From contig CBDDIB010000002.1 of NCBI GenBank assembly GCA_965228695.1, positions 620,001-684,000 on the forward strand: a stretch of 64,000 nucleotides of DNA, written 5' to 3'. Of this stretch, positions 24,966 to 33,539 are shown piece by piece; the first letter of the stretch is position 1; every line of letters starts with the position of its first letter. The DNA comes from JAJFJD01 sp965228695. Lineage in GTDB: Bacteria > Pseudomonadota > Alphaproteobacteria > UBA8366. Made by a program: the position numbers and the translations under genes. A model generated the notes under the pieces. That model saw only the letters and a list, made by a program, of their open reading frames with translations. It was not told where the DNA came from and searched no databases.

Positions 24966-26206
24966 GAGGCGGCGTCGGCCTCGCGCGTTGGGTGATCCTT
25001 GAAATGATCGGCGATACAGCCGGCGAGCTTGCCCGCCGCGGCGGTCTTGCTCATCCGCGGCCAATCCTCGACGCCGCTTTCCTTCAACAGATGCAGCGTG
25101 TTGGAATCGCCGCCGAAGGTGCCGCTGGCGGGCGACACGTCGTTGGCGAGCAGCCAGTCGCAGCCTTTTCGGGCGCGTTTCGCCGTAGCGTTCTTGACGA
25201 TGTCGTCGGTCTCGGCCGCGAATCCGACGACCAACGCGGGCCGCCGGTTGCCAGTCGCCGTCGCGATGGTTTTGAGGATATCCGGGTTTTCCGTAAGTTC
25301 GAGCGCGGCGGGCGCGCCCTTTCCCTTCTTGATCTTGCGGGCCGCCGCATCCTTGACCCGCCAATCCGCGACGGCGGCGGCGAAGACCGCGACGTCGGCC
25401 GGCAAAGCCTGTTCGCAGGCATCCAGCATCTCGCGGGCGCTTTCGATGTGCACGACCGACAAGCCCGGCGGATCAGGCAGATTGACCGGCCCGGTCACCA
25501 ACACGGTTTCCGCGCCGAGATGCGACAAGGCAGACGCAATCGCGTGGCCCTGTTTTCCGGAGGAATGATTGGCGATGAAGCGAACCGGGTCGATCGGCTC
25601 GCGCGTCGGACCGCTGGTCACCAGCGCCCGCCGTCCAGCCAGCGGCTTCGCGCCCGCACCGGCAAAGAACCCTTCGATCGCCGTCAGGATATCCGGCACG
25701 TCCGCCATGCGGCCGTCGCCGTATTCGCCGCAGGCCATGTCGCCCGCCACCGGGCCGACGCGCAGGACGCCACGACTTTCCAGCGTCGCGATATTGCCCT
25801 GCGTGGCGGCGTGTTCCCACATGCGAACGTTCATCGCCGGTGCGATCATCACCGGCTTGTCGGTCGCCAGCAGCGCCGTGGTGGCCAGGTCGCCGGCGAG
25901 GCCGCTCGCCATCTTCGCCATGATGTCCGCACTGGCGGGGCAGACCACGAGCAAGTCCGCATCGCGTGACAGTTGGATGTGCCCCATTTCGGATTCGTCG
26001 GTCAGCGAGAAGATGTCGCCGTAGACCTTGTCCTCGGACAGCGCCGACAGCGACAGCGGCGTGACGAACTGCGCCCCGCCCTTGGTCAGCACGCAACGTA
26101 CCGACGCCCCGCGCTCCCGCAGGCGGCGTATCAGGTCCAGGCTTTTGAATGCCGCGATTCCGCCCGAAACGATCAGCAGAATGCGCTTATCCGTTAGTGT
26201 CGCCAC
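24962..26206 (-). CDS. coaBC: Bifunctional phosphopantothenoylcysteine decarboxylase/phosphopantothenate-cysteine ligase
   Basis: The 414-residue protein is CoaBC (Dfp). The N-terminal flavoprotein has SGGIAAFKS at 13-21, the catalytic His in MGHIQLSR near 75, PAMNVRMWEH near 122 and the active-site Cys in MACGEYGDGRM near 160. The C-terminal CoaB domain starts near 190 with SGPTREPIDPVRFIANHSSGKQG. It makes 4'-phosphopantetheine, the precursor of coenzyme A. The start is GTG 26206 with AAGAGGA about eight bases upstream. It is the first gene of the coaBC-dut-rrf2 unit, separated from ubiB by 175 bp in which I see only a small hairpin. Confidence 0.95.
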   Translation of the reverse strand: MATLTDKRILLIVSGGIAAFKSLDLIRRLRERGASVRCVLTKGGAQFVTPLSLSALSEDKVYGDIFSLTDESEMGHIQLSRDADLLVVCPASADIMAKMASGLAGDLATTALLATDKPVMIAPAMNVRMWEHAATQGNIATLESRGVLRVGPVAGDMACGEYGDGRMADVPDILTAIEGFFAGAGAKPLAGRRALVTSGPTREPIDPVRFIANHSSGKQGHAIASALSHLGAETVLVTGPVNLPDPPGLSVVHIESAREMLDACEQALPADVAVFAAAVADWRVKDAAARKIKKGKGAPAALELTENPDILKTIATATGNRRPALVVGFAAETDDIVKNATAKRARKGCDWLLANDVSPASGTFGGDSNTLHLLKESGVEDWPRMSKTAAAGKLAGCIADHFKDHPTREADAAS

Positions 26207-26381
26207 GGTTCAATCCTCTTGCGCCGCAAATTTACATTGAACGGCTGTAAATAATACCTAATGCCTGACGCCCCTTTGGGCAAGATGTATGGGCGAATCG
26301 CACAGGAGCCGGTTTTCGGCGTCAACAGCGCCGGAACCCTGCGCCATTAAGCGTCAAAGCGGTAAATCCGGCGTTAAGCCG

Positions 26382-27947
26382 TTAAAAAAGCAGACCGATC
26401 AACACCCCGACGGCCAAGGCGCCGATCACCATCATGCGGCCGCTCGGCCGCCATCCGGCCTCGTTCTCGCCGCGCAGTGCCGCCACCGTGTCCGGGTGCA
26501 GCTTGAACCCGTCCTCGGTGACGGTTTCGGAAAGCCGCGACGCCATCCGCGCCAGGGCGGGAAGCCCGGTTGCGATATCGGCGACGTCGCCGGCGGCCTG
26601 CCGGAGGCGCGCCTCGGGTCCCCGATTTTCGATCATCCACGCTTCGATCAGCGGCTGTGCGACAACCCACATATTGGTGTCGGGGTCGAGCTTCCGCCCC
26701 ACGCCTTCCGCCACCAGCATGGTCTTCTGCAGCAACAGCAGCTGCGGCTGGGTTTCCATGTTGAACCGGGCGGTCACCTCGAAAAGTTGGGCCAGCAGCC
26801 GCGCGACGGAGATGTCATGCAAAGGCATGCGCAGGATCGGCTCGCCGATCGAGCGGCAAGCCTGCATGAAAGCGTCCCGCGACTCGCCGCGCGGCACATA
26901 GCCCGCATCGAAATGAACGTCAGCGACGCGGCCGTAATCGCCCTGCAGAAACCCGAACAGCATGTCGGCCAGATAGTGGCGGGTCGACCGGTCGAGCCGC
27001 CCCATGATGCCGAAATCGACCGGCAACAGCGTTCCGTCTTCGCCGACGAACATATTGCCGGGGTGCATGTCCGCGTGGAAGAAGCCGTGCTCGAACACCT
27101 GCTGGAAGAAGGCGCGCGCCGAGTTGGCGAGGATGTCCCTCTCGTCCAGTCCGGCCGCTTTCAGTCGATCGACATTGTTGATGGGTATCCCGTCGACGCG
27201 TTCCAACGTCAAGACACGCCGGGTCGTGCGCTGCCAATAGACCTTGGGTACGCGGAAGCCCGGATCGTCCGCGGCATTCTCGCCCAGTTCCGACGCGGCG
27301 GCGGCTTCATAGCGCATGTCGAGTTCGTTCGCCACCGAGTCCGCGAAAATTCGAACCGCATCGATCGGGCGAAGGCGTCGAAGGTCCGGCAGGATCCATT
27401 CCGCCGTCCGGGCGAGCCATTCGAAAAGTTCCAGATCGCGGTCGAACTGCGCCTCGATCCCGGGCCGCAGCACCTTCACCGCGACTTCGTCGCCGTCGGC
27501 GGTGACCGCGAAATGGACCTGCGCGATCGAGGCGGCCGCCACGGGTGTCTCGTCGAAACTCCGGAAGACCTTGCCCAGCTCGGTTGCCAGCTCGCGTTCG
27601 ATCGTCGCAATGGCGGTCGCTGTGGGGAAAGGCGGCATGTTCGCATGCAGCGCGGACAAATCATGCGCGACGTCATCCCCGATCAGATCGGACCGCACCG
27701 CCAGCGACTGGCCGAACTTGATGAAGCTGGGGCCGAGGTCGATCAGCGCGGCGGCGAGCCGTTCCCCCGGCCGGCCCTTCCCTTGATTCCGGGCGAGGCG
27801 CCGCAACAACCACAGCGCCCAGGGCGGCGCGCCGGCCTGTTCGAGCGGAAAGAGCGCGTCATGCCGGGCCAACGTCCGGGCAATCCGGACCAAACGTATG
27901 AGGCTGTTCAGCGATTTCGACATGGATCCAGCGGCACCGCGGCCCAC
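26382..27947 (-). CDS. ubiB: UbiB, atypical kinase of ubiquinone biosynthesis (ABC1/ADCK family)
   Basis: The 521-residue protein has the family KxGQ motif (FIKFGQSLAVRSD) near residue 75, the Ala-rich nucleotide loop AAASIAQVHFA, the catalytic HADMHPGN loop near 295 and the DFG-like PVDFGIMG near 310. The C-terminus is a hydrophobic tail ending GVLIGLLF, which anchors it in the membrane. It supports the hydroxylation stage of ubiquinone synthesis, probably as an ATPase acting on lipid precursors. The gene follows ubiE with a three-base gap, so the two are one operon. A large antisense open frame over this gene is a codon-bias artefact. Confidence 0.94.
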   Translation of the reverse strand: MGRGAAGSMSKSLNSLIRLVRIARTLARHDALFPLEQAGAPPWALWLLRRLARNQGKGRPGERLAAALIDLGPSFIKFGQSLAVRSDLIGDDVAHDLSALHANMPPFPTATAIATIERELATELGKVFRSFDETPVAAASIAQVHFAVTADGDEVAVKVLRPGIEAQFDRDLELFEWLARTAEWILPDLRRLRPIDAVRIFADSVANELDMRYEAAAASELGENAADDPGFRVPKVYWQRTTRRVLTLERVDGIPINNVDRLKAAGLDERDILANSARAFFQQVFEHGFFHADMHPGNMFVGEDGTLLPVDFGIMGRLDRSTRHYLADMLFGFLQGDYGRVADVHFDAGYVPRGESRDAFMQACRSIGEPILRMPLHDISVARLLAQLFEVTARFNMETQPQLLLLQKTMLVAEGVGRKLDPDTNMWVVAQPLIEAWMIENRGPEARLRQAAGDVADIATGLPALARMASRLSETVTEDGFKLHPDTVAALRGENEAGWRPSGRMMVIGALAVGVLIGLLF

Positions 27948-27950
27948 CCG

Positions 27951-28739
27951 TCAGATTCGCCAAGCGGCATGGATCGCGGCGATGCCGCCGCTCAGGTTGC
28001 GGTACTTCACCAAATCGAACCCGGCGTCGCGCATCCGCCCGCTGAGATCGCCCTGATCCGGAAACCGGCGGATGCTCTCCACCAGATAGCGATAGGCATC
28101 GCGGTCGCCGGCGACCATGCCGCCCAAGGCCGGCAGCACCGAGAAGGAATAACGATCGTAGATCTCGCGAAGCCCCGGGATCGCCACGTGGCTGAACTCA
28201 AGGCAAAAGAACCGGCCGCCGGGGCGCAGGACCCGGCGCGCCTCGGCGAGCGCCGCGTCGAGTCGCGTCACGTTGCGCAGCCCGAAGGCGATTGTGTAGG
28301 CGTCGACGGCGGAGTCCGGAAACGGCAGCGATTCGGCATCGCCGACGGTCCAACGGATATCGGCAACGTGCCCGCGGTCGATCGCCCGGTCCCGCCCGGT
28401 CATGACCATATTCTGGTTGATGTCGCAAACGGTGACACGACCGCCGCCGGCGTCGAGGAACCGCCCCGCGATATCGCCGGTTCCGCCGGCGACGTCCAGC
28501 AGATGCGTCGACGGCCGCGGCCGCAGCCAATCGATCAGCGCCCCCTTCCAAAGGCGATGAACCCCGGCGGACATGAGGTCGTTCATCAGGTCGTAACGGG
28601 TGGCCACGCTGTCGAAAACGTCACGCACCAACCCGGCCTTCGACGCCGCATCCACCTCGCGATAGCCGAAGGACGCCGTCGCCGGACCGCGTGCGTCCCG
28701 GGTGCCCGAATCGCCTGTATGTGTGTTCTCGTCCGCCAT
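27951..28739 (-). CDS. ubiE: UbiE C-methyltransferase of ubiquinone/menaquinone biosynthesis
   Basis: The 262-residue methyltransferase has the UbiE signatures SVATRYDLMNDLMSAGVHRLWK (about 44-66), the SAM-binding DVAGGTGDIAGRF near 82-94 and the YRYLVESIRRFP signature near the end. It methylates 2-polyprenyl-6-methoxy-1,4-benzoquinol. The first 30 residues are less conserved and include a His/Thr-rich start. It is the promoter-proximal gene of ubiE-ubiB and diverges from mutM across 47 bp, so both promoters sit in or near that spacer. Confidence 0.95.
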   Translation of the reverse strand: MADENTHTGDSGTRDARGPATASFGYREVDAASKAGLVRDVFDSVATRYDLMNDLMSAGVHRLWKGALIDWLRPRPSTHLLDVAGGTGDIAGRFLDAGGGRVTVCDINQNMVMTGRDRAIDRGHVADIRWTVGDAESLPFPDSAVDAYTIAFGLRNVTRLDAALAEARRVLRPGGRFFCLEFSHVAIPGLREIYDRYSFSVLPALGGMVAGDRDAYRYLVESIRRFPDQGDLSGRMRDAGFDLVKYRNLSGGIAAIHAAWRI

Positions 28740-28786
28740 GCGGCGACGATAGCGCAGGCGGCATTAGTTTGCTAGAAGATGCGGCC

Positions 28787-29641
28787 ATGCCTGAGCTTCC
28801 GGAGGTTGAGACCGTTTGTCGCGGCTTGCGGCCGAAGCTGGAAGGCCGCGTGCTGACCGATGTTATTCAGCGGCGGCCGGATCTTCGGTTCCCGATTCCC
28901 GACGGCTTCGTCGACCGCCTGCGCGGCCGGCGCGTGATTCGCGTGCATCGCCGCGCCAAGTTCATCCTGGCCACGCTCGACGACGGCACCGTCCTGATCG
29001 CCCATCTCGGGATGTCGGGCCGCATGACGCTGCACGACGATGCGCCGCCGCCCGCAGGCCCGCATGATCACGTGGAATTCGCCACCGATGCCGGCTGCAC
29101 CATCCGCTTCTGCGACCCGCGCCGGTTCGGCATGATGGACCTGACGACCGAAGCGACGCTGTCAGGGCACCGCATGCTCAAGGATCTGGGCCCGGAACCG
29201 CTGTCCGACACATTCTCCGCGGAACATTTGAACGCCGTGCTGGCAGGACGGCACACGCCGATCAAGGCCGCGCTGCTGGATCAAAAGAACGTCGCCGGGC
29301 TGGGCAATATATATGTGTGCGAGGCGCTGTTCCGCGCCGCCGTGTCGCCGCGCCGCAGCGCCCACACGGTGCCGGGCCGGCGCAGCGAGCGGCTGGTGCG
29401 CGAGATCAAAGGCGTGCTCGAAGCGGCGATCGCGTCGGGCGGGTCGAGCCTGCGCGATTTTGTACAAGCGGACGGCGAGTTGGGGTACTTTCAGCATCAG
29501 TGGCAGGTCTACGGACGCGAAGGCGAGGATTGCGGCTACGGCGCCGGGCCGGGCGGACCGAACCGGACCTGCGAGGGTGTCATCCGGCGCATCACGCAAA
29601 GCGGCCGGTCCACATTCTATTGCGGAAAGCATCAACGATGA
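28787..29641 (+). CDS. mutM: Formamidopyrimidine-DNA glycosylase, variant zinc finger
   Basis: The 284-residue enzyme starts PELPEVE, where Pro2 and Glu3 form the catalytic nucleophile pair, and has the RRAKFI strand with the conserved Lys near 57, QKNVAGLGNIY near 166 and SSLRDF near 222. It removes 8-oxoguanine and formamidopyrimidines. The C-terminal zinc finger is unusual: alphaproteobacterial MutM normally has Cys-x4-Cys and a terminal Cys-x2-Cys, whereas here the first pair is spread to Cys-x12-Cys by a Gly-rich insert and the last cysteine is histidine (YCGKHQ). Zinc could still bind. The stop overlaps the next start in ATGA. Confidence 0.93.
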   Translation: MPELPEVETVCRGLRPKLEGRVLTDVIQRRPDLRFPIPDGFVDRLRGRRVIRVHRRAKFILATLDDGTVLIAHLGMSGRMTLHDDAPPPAGPHDHVEFATDAGCTIRFCDPRRFGMMDLTTEATLSGHRMLKDLGPEPLSDTFSAEHLNAVLAGRHTPIKAALLDQKNVAGLGNIYVCEALFRAAVSPRRSAHTVPGRRSERLVREIKGVLEAAIASGGSSLRDFVQADGELGYFQHQWQVYGREGEDCGYGAGPGGPNRTCEGVIRRITQSGRSTFYCGKHQR

Positions 29642-30027
29642 GTCGACGCGCCCAACCGATCCTCCGAGTCGTCTGCCTCGCGGCCGCTCTGCTGGCTGCC
29701 GCCACAGTGTGCCGGGCGGGCGAATTCCTGGCCGGTTTCGACGATCTGCCGGTGATGCCCGGCCTGGCGCCGGTCAAGGAAGCGGGTATCGTGTTCGACA
29801 CGCCGGCCGGCCGGATCGTCGAGGGATACGCCGCGGGCGCCGTCGCGCGGGACGCGGTCCGGCGCTTCTACGCCAAGACCCTGCCGCAGCTCGGCTGGAC
29901 CAAGAAGAGCAAAAAGGAATTCCGCCGCGAGGGCGAAAAACTCACCATCGATTTCAAAGGCAAGGACGGCGCGCTCACCGTGCGCTTTACCTTGTCGCCC
30001 AAAAACGCCGCCGGACGAAACCGGTAG
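29638..30027 (+). CDS. Small exported protein, unknown
   Basis: The 129-residue product has a signal peptide (hydrophobic residues 9-25, then CRAGEF) and a compact mature domain of about 100 residues with the pattern LAGFDDLPVMPGL...FDTPAGRIVEGYAAG and a C-terminal basic beta region. The shape resembles small alphaproteobacterial periplasmic proteins of unknown role. The Cys at about 25 is followed by RAGE, not a lipobox. Its start overlaps the mutM stop, so it is coupled to mutM, but a link to DNA repair is not implied. Confidence 0.7.
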   Translation: MSRRAQPILRVVCLAAALLAAATVCRAGEFLAGFDDLPVMPGLAPVKEAGIVFDTPAGRIVEGYAAGAVARDAVRRFYAKTLPQLGWTKKSKKEFRREGEKLTIDFKGKDGALTVRFTLSPKNAAGRNR

Positions 30028-30127
30028 CGACTAGGAAACGCAGGCCAGGAACACACCCCGGCGTGGGCGCGTATTGCCGTGCCGCGCCGGATCACAAGTA
30101 AGAGACGAGAAGAAGGACCCTGATCTG

Positions 30128-30904
30128 ATGACGTATGAACATATCTTGGTGGAGCGCCGGGACGCTGTCGGCCTGATCACGCTCAACCGGCCGCAGGCGC
30201 TGAACGCCTTGTGCACCCCGTTGATCGAAGAGTTGGGCAAGGCGATTGACGACCTCGAAGCCGACGATGCGATCGGTGCGATCGTCCTGACAGGCTCCGA
30301 CAAGGCCTTCGCCGCCGGCGCGGACATTAAGGAGATGCAGCCGAAATCCTACATGGATTGCTATCTCGACGATTTCATCACCGACGGCTGGGAGCGGGTC
30401 GCCGCGACCCGCAAGCCGACCATCGCCGCCGTGGCGGGCTATGCGCTGGGCGGCGGCTGTGAGATGGCGATGATGTGCGATTTCATCATCGCGGCCGACA
30501 CCGCGAAATTCGGCCAGCCCGAAATCACCCTCGGCGTGATCCCCGGCGCGGGCGGCACCCAACGCCTGACCCGATTCGTCGGCAAGTCCAAGGCGATGGA
30601 AATGTGCCTGACCGGCCGCATGATGGATGCGGACGAAGCGGAGCGGTGCGGCCTCGTGAGCCGAGTCGTTGCGGCGGACGAGCTGCTCGACGACGCCATC
30701 AAGACGGCGGGCAAGATCGCCGCGATGTCACGCCCGGTGGTCTATATGGCCAAGGAATCCGTCAATCGCTCCTATGAGACCACGCTGGCCGAAGGCGTCC
30801 GGTTCGAGCGCCGCCTTTTCCATTCCTGCTTCGCGACCGAGGATCAGACCGAAGGCATGGCCGCCTTCACCGAGAAACGAAAGCCCGATTTCAAGAACCG
30901 CTAG
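30128..30904 (+). CDS. Enoyl-CoA hydratase/isomerase
   Basis: The 258-residue crotonase-family protein has the oxyanion segment FAAGADIKEM near 61-70, GGGCEMAMMCDF near 108-119 with the first catalytic Glu, and QPEITLGVIPGAGGTQRL near 131-148 with the second. Both glutamates of the hydratase mechanism are present, and the close match to mitochondrial short-chain enoyl-CoA hydratase supports a role in beta-oxidation of short chains. A GAAGAAGGA ribosome binding site lies at 30109-30117. It stands alone between mutM and rpsT. Confidence 0.92.
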   Translation: MTYEHILVERRDAVGLITLNRPQALNALCTPLIEELGKAIDDLEADDAIGAIVLTGSDKAFAAGADIKEMQPKSYMDCYLDDFITDGWERVAATRKPTIAAVAGYALGGGCEMAMMCDFIIAADTAKFGQPEITLGVIPGAGGTQRLTRFVGKSKAMEMCLTGRMMDADEAERCGLVSRVVAADELLDDAIKTAGKIAAMSRPVVYMAKESVNRSYETTLAEGVRFERRLFHSCFATEDQTEGMAAFTEKRKPDFKNR

Positions 30905-31017
30905 CCGGCCACGCTTATCGGGGCGATCCGGACCGAGGCAAATCGACATCCGAGTCGCCCCGTTTCGAAGCGGGCCGAAAGCCTTGGATTACCGCTGTAT
31001 TCCCGGCATCTGCGGGC

Positions 31018-31046
31018 TTGACGCGGTGGCGCTGGCCTACTATAAG
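31018..31046 (+). promoter_or_regulatory. Sigma-70 promoter of rpsT
   Basis: TTGACG at 31018-31023 and TATAAG at 31041-31046 are separated by exactly 17 bases, a near-ideal housekeeping promoter. Transcription would begin near 31053, giving a leader of about 70 bases for the S20 gene. Confidence 0.8.
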
Positions 31047-31121
31047 CGCCACCGCCGATGACGCTGCCGGGCGGTTGGAATCCCGGCGGACATCAAGGCG
31101 TAAACAAGGAATTCGAGAGCA

Positions 31122-31382
31122 ATGGCAAATACCAAAAGCGTCCGGAAACGCGTCCGGCAAATCGAACGCCGCACGGTCCGAAACCGCGCCCGGCGCAGCC
31201 GCGTCCGCACCTATCTTCGCAAGGTCGAGGAAGCGATCGAAGCGAAGGACAAATCCGCCGCGGAAGCTGCCTTCAAGGAAGTGATGCCGGAGATGCACCG
31301 CAGTGTCGGCAAGGGCGTCATGCACCGGAACACCGTCGACCGGAAATTGTCGCGTTTGTCCAGCCGGATTAAGGCCCTTTGA
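31122..31382 (+). CDS. rpsT: 30S ribosomal protein S20
   Basis: The 86-residue, highly basic protein starts MANTKSVRKR and has the helical S20 pattern, with the VDRKLSRLSSRI C-terminal region that contacts 16S rRNA. It binds 16S rRNA early in 30S assembly. It has its own strong promoter upstream and a strong intrinsic terminator downstream, so it is monocistronic. rpsT upstream of dnaA is a common alphaproteobacterial arrangement. Confidence 0.96.
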   Translation: MANTKSVRKRVRQIERRTVRNRARRSRVRTYLRKVEEAIEAKDKSAAEAAFKEVMPEMHRSVGKGVMHRNTVDRKLSRLSSRIKAL

Positions 31383-31433
31383 TCGACTGCAACGGCGGCG
31401 TCTTGCCCCTGTTGCAAAAGTGAAACAATGATC

Positions 31434-31459
31434 GCCGCGCCGCTTTGGCGCGGCTTTTT
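31434..31459 (+). terminator. Intrinsic terminator of rpsT
   Basis: The arms GCCGCGCC (31434-31441) and GGCGCGGC (31447-31454) form a perfect eight-base-pair stem with a five-base loop, followed at once by TTTTT (31455-31459). It lies 52 bp after the rpsT stop. Confidence 0.92.
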
Positions 31460-31858
31460 GTTTATTCAGGTTTGGCGGGCACTTCGGCAAGACCCGTCGC
31501 GAGCGCGGTTACTGTCAACAATTTTATTTTAGGAATTCGCGCCGGAACTGCATTGAATCCCGTTGAAGACTCCCGGGGCCATCGGTAGATTGAAATCCTC
31601 AGCTGTCAGGGAGAACTGTGCCAACAGCGGTCAAGCGAGGCAGTCCGGTCGCAAGACAGAGGTTATGAGGGTCAAGGAGCAAAAAAATAATATGGTCCAG
31701 ACCTTTAAGCACCGACGGAATATTCGGCTCGTGTTTGTGGGTTAGCGTCAGAGGTCGTCTGGTCGCAAGGGGAGTTGTTTGTTTTAAGTGATGGTCGGCC
31801 CGGCCTAGCACCGGGTTTCGAGGCTCCTCGCCACTTGGCCACACATCACCGTCACCAT

Positions 31859-31873
31859 GGTCACGTCGTGACC
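31859..31873. repeat. 15-base palindrome upstream of dnaA
   Basis: GGTCACG-T-CGTGACC is a perfect inverted repeat with a one-base centre, 172 bases before the dnaA start. A further GTCAC lies at 31851-31855. Short loopless palindromes of this kind are typical of operators for dimeric repressors; no specific regulator can be named. Confidence 0.5.
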
Positions 31874-32044
31874 GCGACGCGTGTTTTGGCATTGTCCTTT
31901 CCGACGAGAGTGTCGTCCGAACGACTGCAGGTTGAGCGGTTGGCCGGATAAAGACAGGGTAACGGGGTTGTTACGGTTTGCCGTTGAGGGAATCGTGGCA
32001 GGCTGCGGGGTGAGACCTGCAGCCACGAGACGGAGGGGGTTTAC

Positions 32045-33415
32045 GTGGCGATGAATGAGTCGCTGTCGGCGCAGTGGGCAAGAATTCGTGGGCGTTTGCG
32101 AGCGGAGTATGGTGAAGCGGCATACCGAAGCTGGTTGAAGCCGTTGACGTTAATGGGTTACGCGGATGGACGCATTCGCATCTCCGCCCCGACACGCTTC
32201 ATGTGCGATTGGGTGCAATCGCAGTATGGCGAGCGCCTTGCCCGCCTGTGGAAGGCGGAAAACGACGAAATTACCGGCGTCGACATTATTCTCGACAGCG
32301 GCGGTCAATCCGCCGCGATTCCGTCCGCCGACGCTGCTGCCTCGGCAAGCCCGACCACGGTGCCGGCTGCCGCGCCGGTGATGGCGGATGCCGATATCGG
32401 CGCCCCGCTCGACCCGCGCTTCACCTTCGGCAACTTCATCGTCGGCAAGCCAAACGAGTTGGCCTTTGCCGCTGCGCGCCGGGTCGCCGAAGCGAACGCC
32501 GTGCCGTTCAATCCGCTGTTCCTGTATGGCGGGGTCGGCCTGGGCAAAACCCATTTGATGCATGCCATCGCCTGGCAGATCCGCGAGACGCGGCCGGACC
32601 GCAGGGTCATTTACCTGTCCGCGGAAAAGTTCATGTACCAGTTCATTCGGGCGCTGCGCTACAAGGACACCGTCGCGTTCAAGGAACAGTTCCGGTCGGT
32701 CGACGTTCTGATGATCGACGACGTGCAGTTCATCGCGGGCAAGGACAGCACGCAGGAGGAATTCTTCCACACATTCAACGCGCTGGTGGACCAGAACCAT
32801 CAGGTGATCATCTCGGCGGACAAATCGCCGAACGATCTCGACATGGAAGACCGAATGAAGTCCCGGCTCGGCTGGGGACTGGTCGCGGACATCCATCCCA
32901 CGACCTACGAGCTGCGGCTCGGGATCCTGCAGGCGAAGGCGGAGCAGCTCGACACGCCGATCCCACAGAAGGTTCTGGAATTCCTGGCGCACAAAATCAC
33001 GTCGAACGTGCGCGAACTGGAAGGCGCCCTGAACCGGATCGGCGCCTATGCCAAGCTGGTCGGCCGACCGGTCACGCTGGAAAACACGCAGGACGTGCTG
33101 CACGACATCCTGCGCGCGAACGACCGCAAGGTGACGATCGAGGAAATCCAGAAACGGGTCGCCGAACACTTCAACATCCGTTTGTCGGAAATGTACTCGG
33201 CGCGGCGCGCGCGCGCCGTCGCCCGTCCGCGGCAAGTTGCGATGTATCTGTCGAAGCAACTGACGGCCCGCTCATTGCCGGAGATCGGCCGCAAATTCGG
33301 CGGCCGCGACCACACGACCGTCATGCATGCGGTGCGCAAGGTCGACGAATTACGGTCCCTGGACAGCAACTTCGCGGAAGACATCGAGCTGCTGCGGCGC
33401 ATGCTGGAGACCTGA
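32045..33415 (+). CDS. dnaA: Chromosomal replication initiator DnaA
   Basis: The 456-residue initiator has domain I (residues 5-80, with the W..I...L and Y..W...L pattern), a short Ala/Pro linker (about 92-118), the AAA+ domain with Walker A GGVGLGKT at 162-169 and Walker B VLMIDDV at 221-227, and the C-terminal DNA-binding domain with the signature GGRDHTTVMHA near 418-428. It opens oriC and acts as a transcription factor. I use GTG 32045, which is five bases after the GGAGGGGG at 32032-32039; ATG 32051 is in frame as well. It begins the dnaA-dnaN-recF-gyrB series but its own downstream region has separate signals. Confidence 0.96.
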   Translation: MAMNESLSAQWARIRGRLRAEYGEAAYRSWLKPLTLMGYADGRIRISAPTRFMCDWVQSQYGERLARLWKAENDEITGVDIILDSGGQSAAIPSADAAASASPTTVPAAAPVMADADIGAPLDPRFTFGNFIVGKPNELAFAAARRVAEANAVPFNPLFLYGGVGLGKTHLMHAIAWQIRETRPDRRVIYLSAEKFMYQFIRALRYKDTVAFKEQFRSVDVLMIDDVQFIAGKDSTQEEFFHTFNALVDQNHQVIISADKSPNDLDMEDRMKSRLGWGLVADIHPTTYELRLGILQAKAEQLDTPIPQKVLEFLAHKITSNVRELEGALNRIGAYAKLVGRPVTLENTQDVLHDILRANDRKVTIEEIQKRVAEHFNIRLSEMYSARRARAVARPRQVAMYLSKQLTARSLPEIGRKFGGRDHTTVMHAVRKVDELRSLDSNFAEDIELLRRMLET

Positions 33416-33424
33416 TCCCGTACC

Positions 33425-33452
33425 CCCGGGCGCAGCCTATGCCGCACCCGGG
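33425..33452 (+). terminator. Weak hairpin after dnaA
   Basis: CCCGGG at 33425-33430 and again at 33447-33452 can pair as a six-base stem with a 16-base loop, ten bases after the dnaA stop. No T-run follows, so it may only pause transcription or stabilise the mRNA end. Confidence 0.3.
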
Positions 33453-33469
33453 AGTCACCTTATCTTCTG

Positions 33470-33484
33470 GCTTGTAAAACAAGC
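33470..33484. repeat. Palindrome between dnaA and dnaN
   Basis: GCTTGT-AAA-ACAAGC is a perfect six-base inverted repeat with a three-base centre, overlapping the palindrome AAGCGCTT at 33481-33488. It lies about 66 bases upstream of the dnaN -10 box and could be an operator. Which protein binds is unknown. Confidence 0.45.
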
Positions 33485-33539
33485 GCTTAAAATGCCCTTC
33501 CGACGGTTGCGCCGCGCCCAAAAAACGTGCGGTGCCGAC

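Larger units (their letters stand above)
31383..32044. other. Intergenic region between rpsT and dnaA
   Basis: These 662 bases hold the rpsT terminator and then the dnaA upstream region, with no convincing gene. GC content is lower than in the flanking genes. I searched for the DnaA box TTATNCACA in both directions and saw only two-mismatch candidates, TGTGGGTTA at 31736-31744 and TTGGCCACA at 31835-31843. There is a 15-base perfect palindrome at 31859-31873 and a GGCTGC/GCAGCC hairpin at 32001-32024 just before the dnaA ribosome binding site. A 60-codon open frame at 31563-31745 has no family signature and no good ribosome binding site. Confidence 0.6.

Noticed and set aside
26289..28775. 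828-codon plus-strand open frame over ubiB and ubiE
   Set aside because: Both minus-strand genes have full motif sets; the plus product is His/Gln/Arg-rich antisense translation typical of high-GC genomes.
31563..31745. 60-codon open frame between rpsT and dnaA
   Set aside because: No ribosome binding site, no family signature and atypical composition; more likely part of the dnaA upstream region.
31461..32044. Origin of replication next to dnaA
   Set aside because: No DnaA box closer than two mismatches and no AT-rich repeat array. A marker-frequency or GC-skew test would be decisive.
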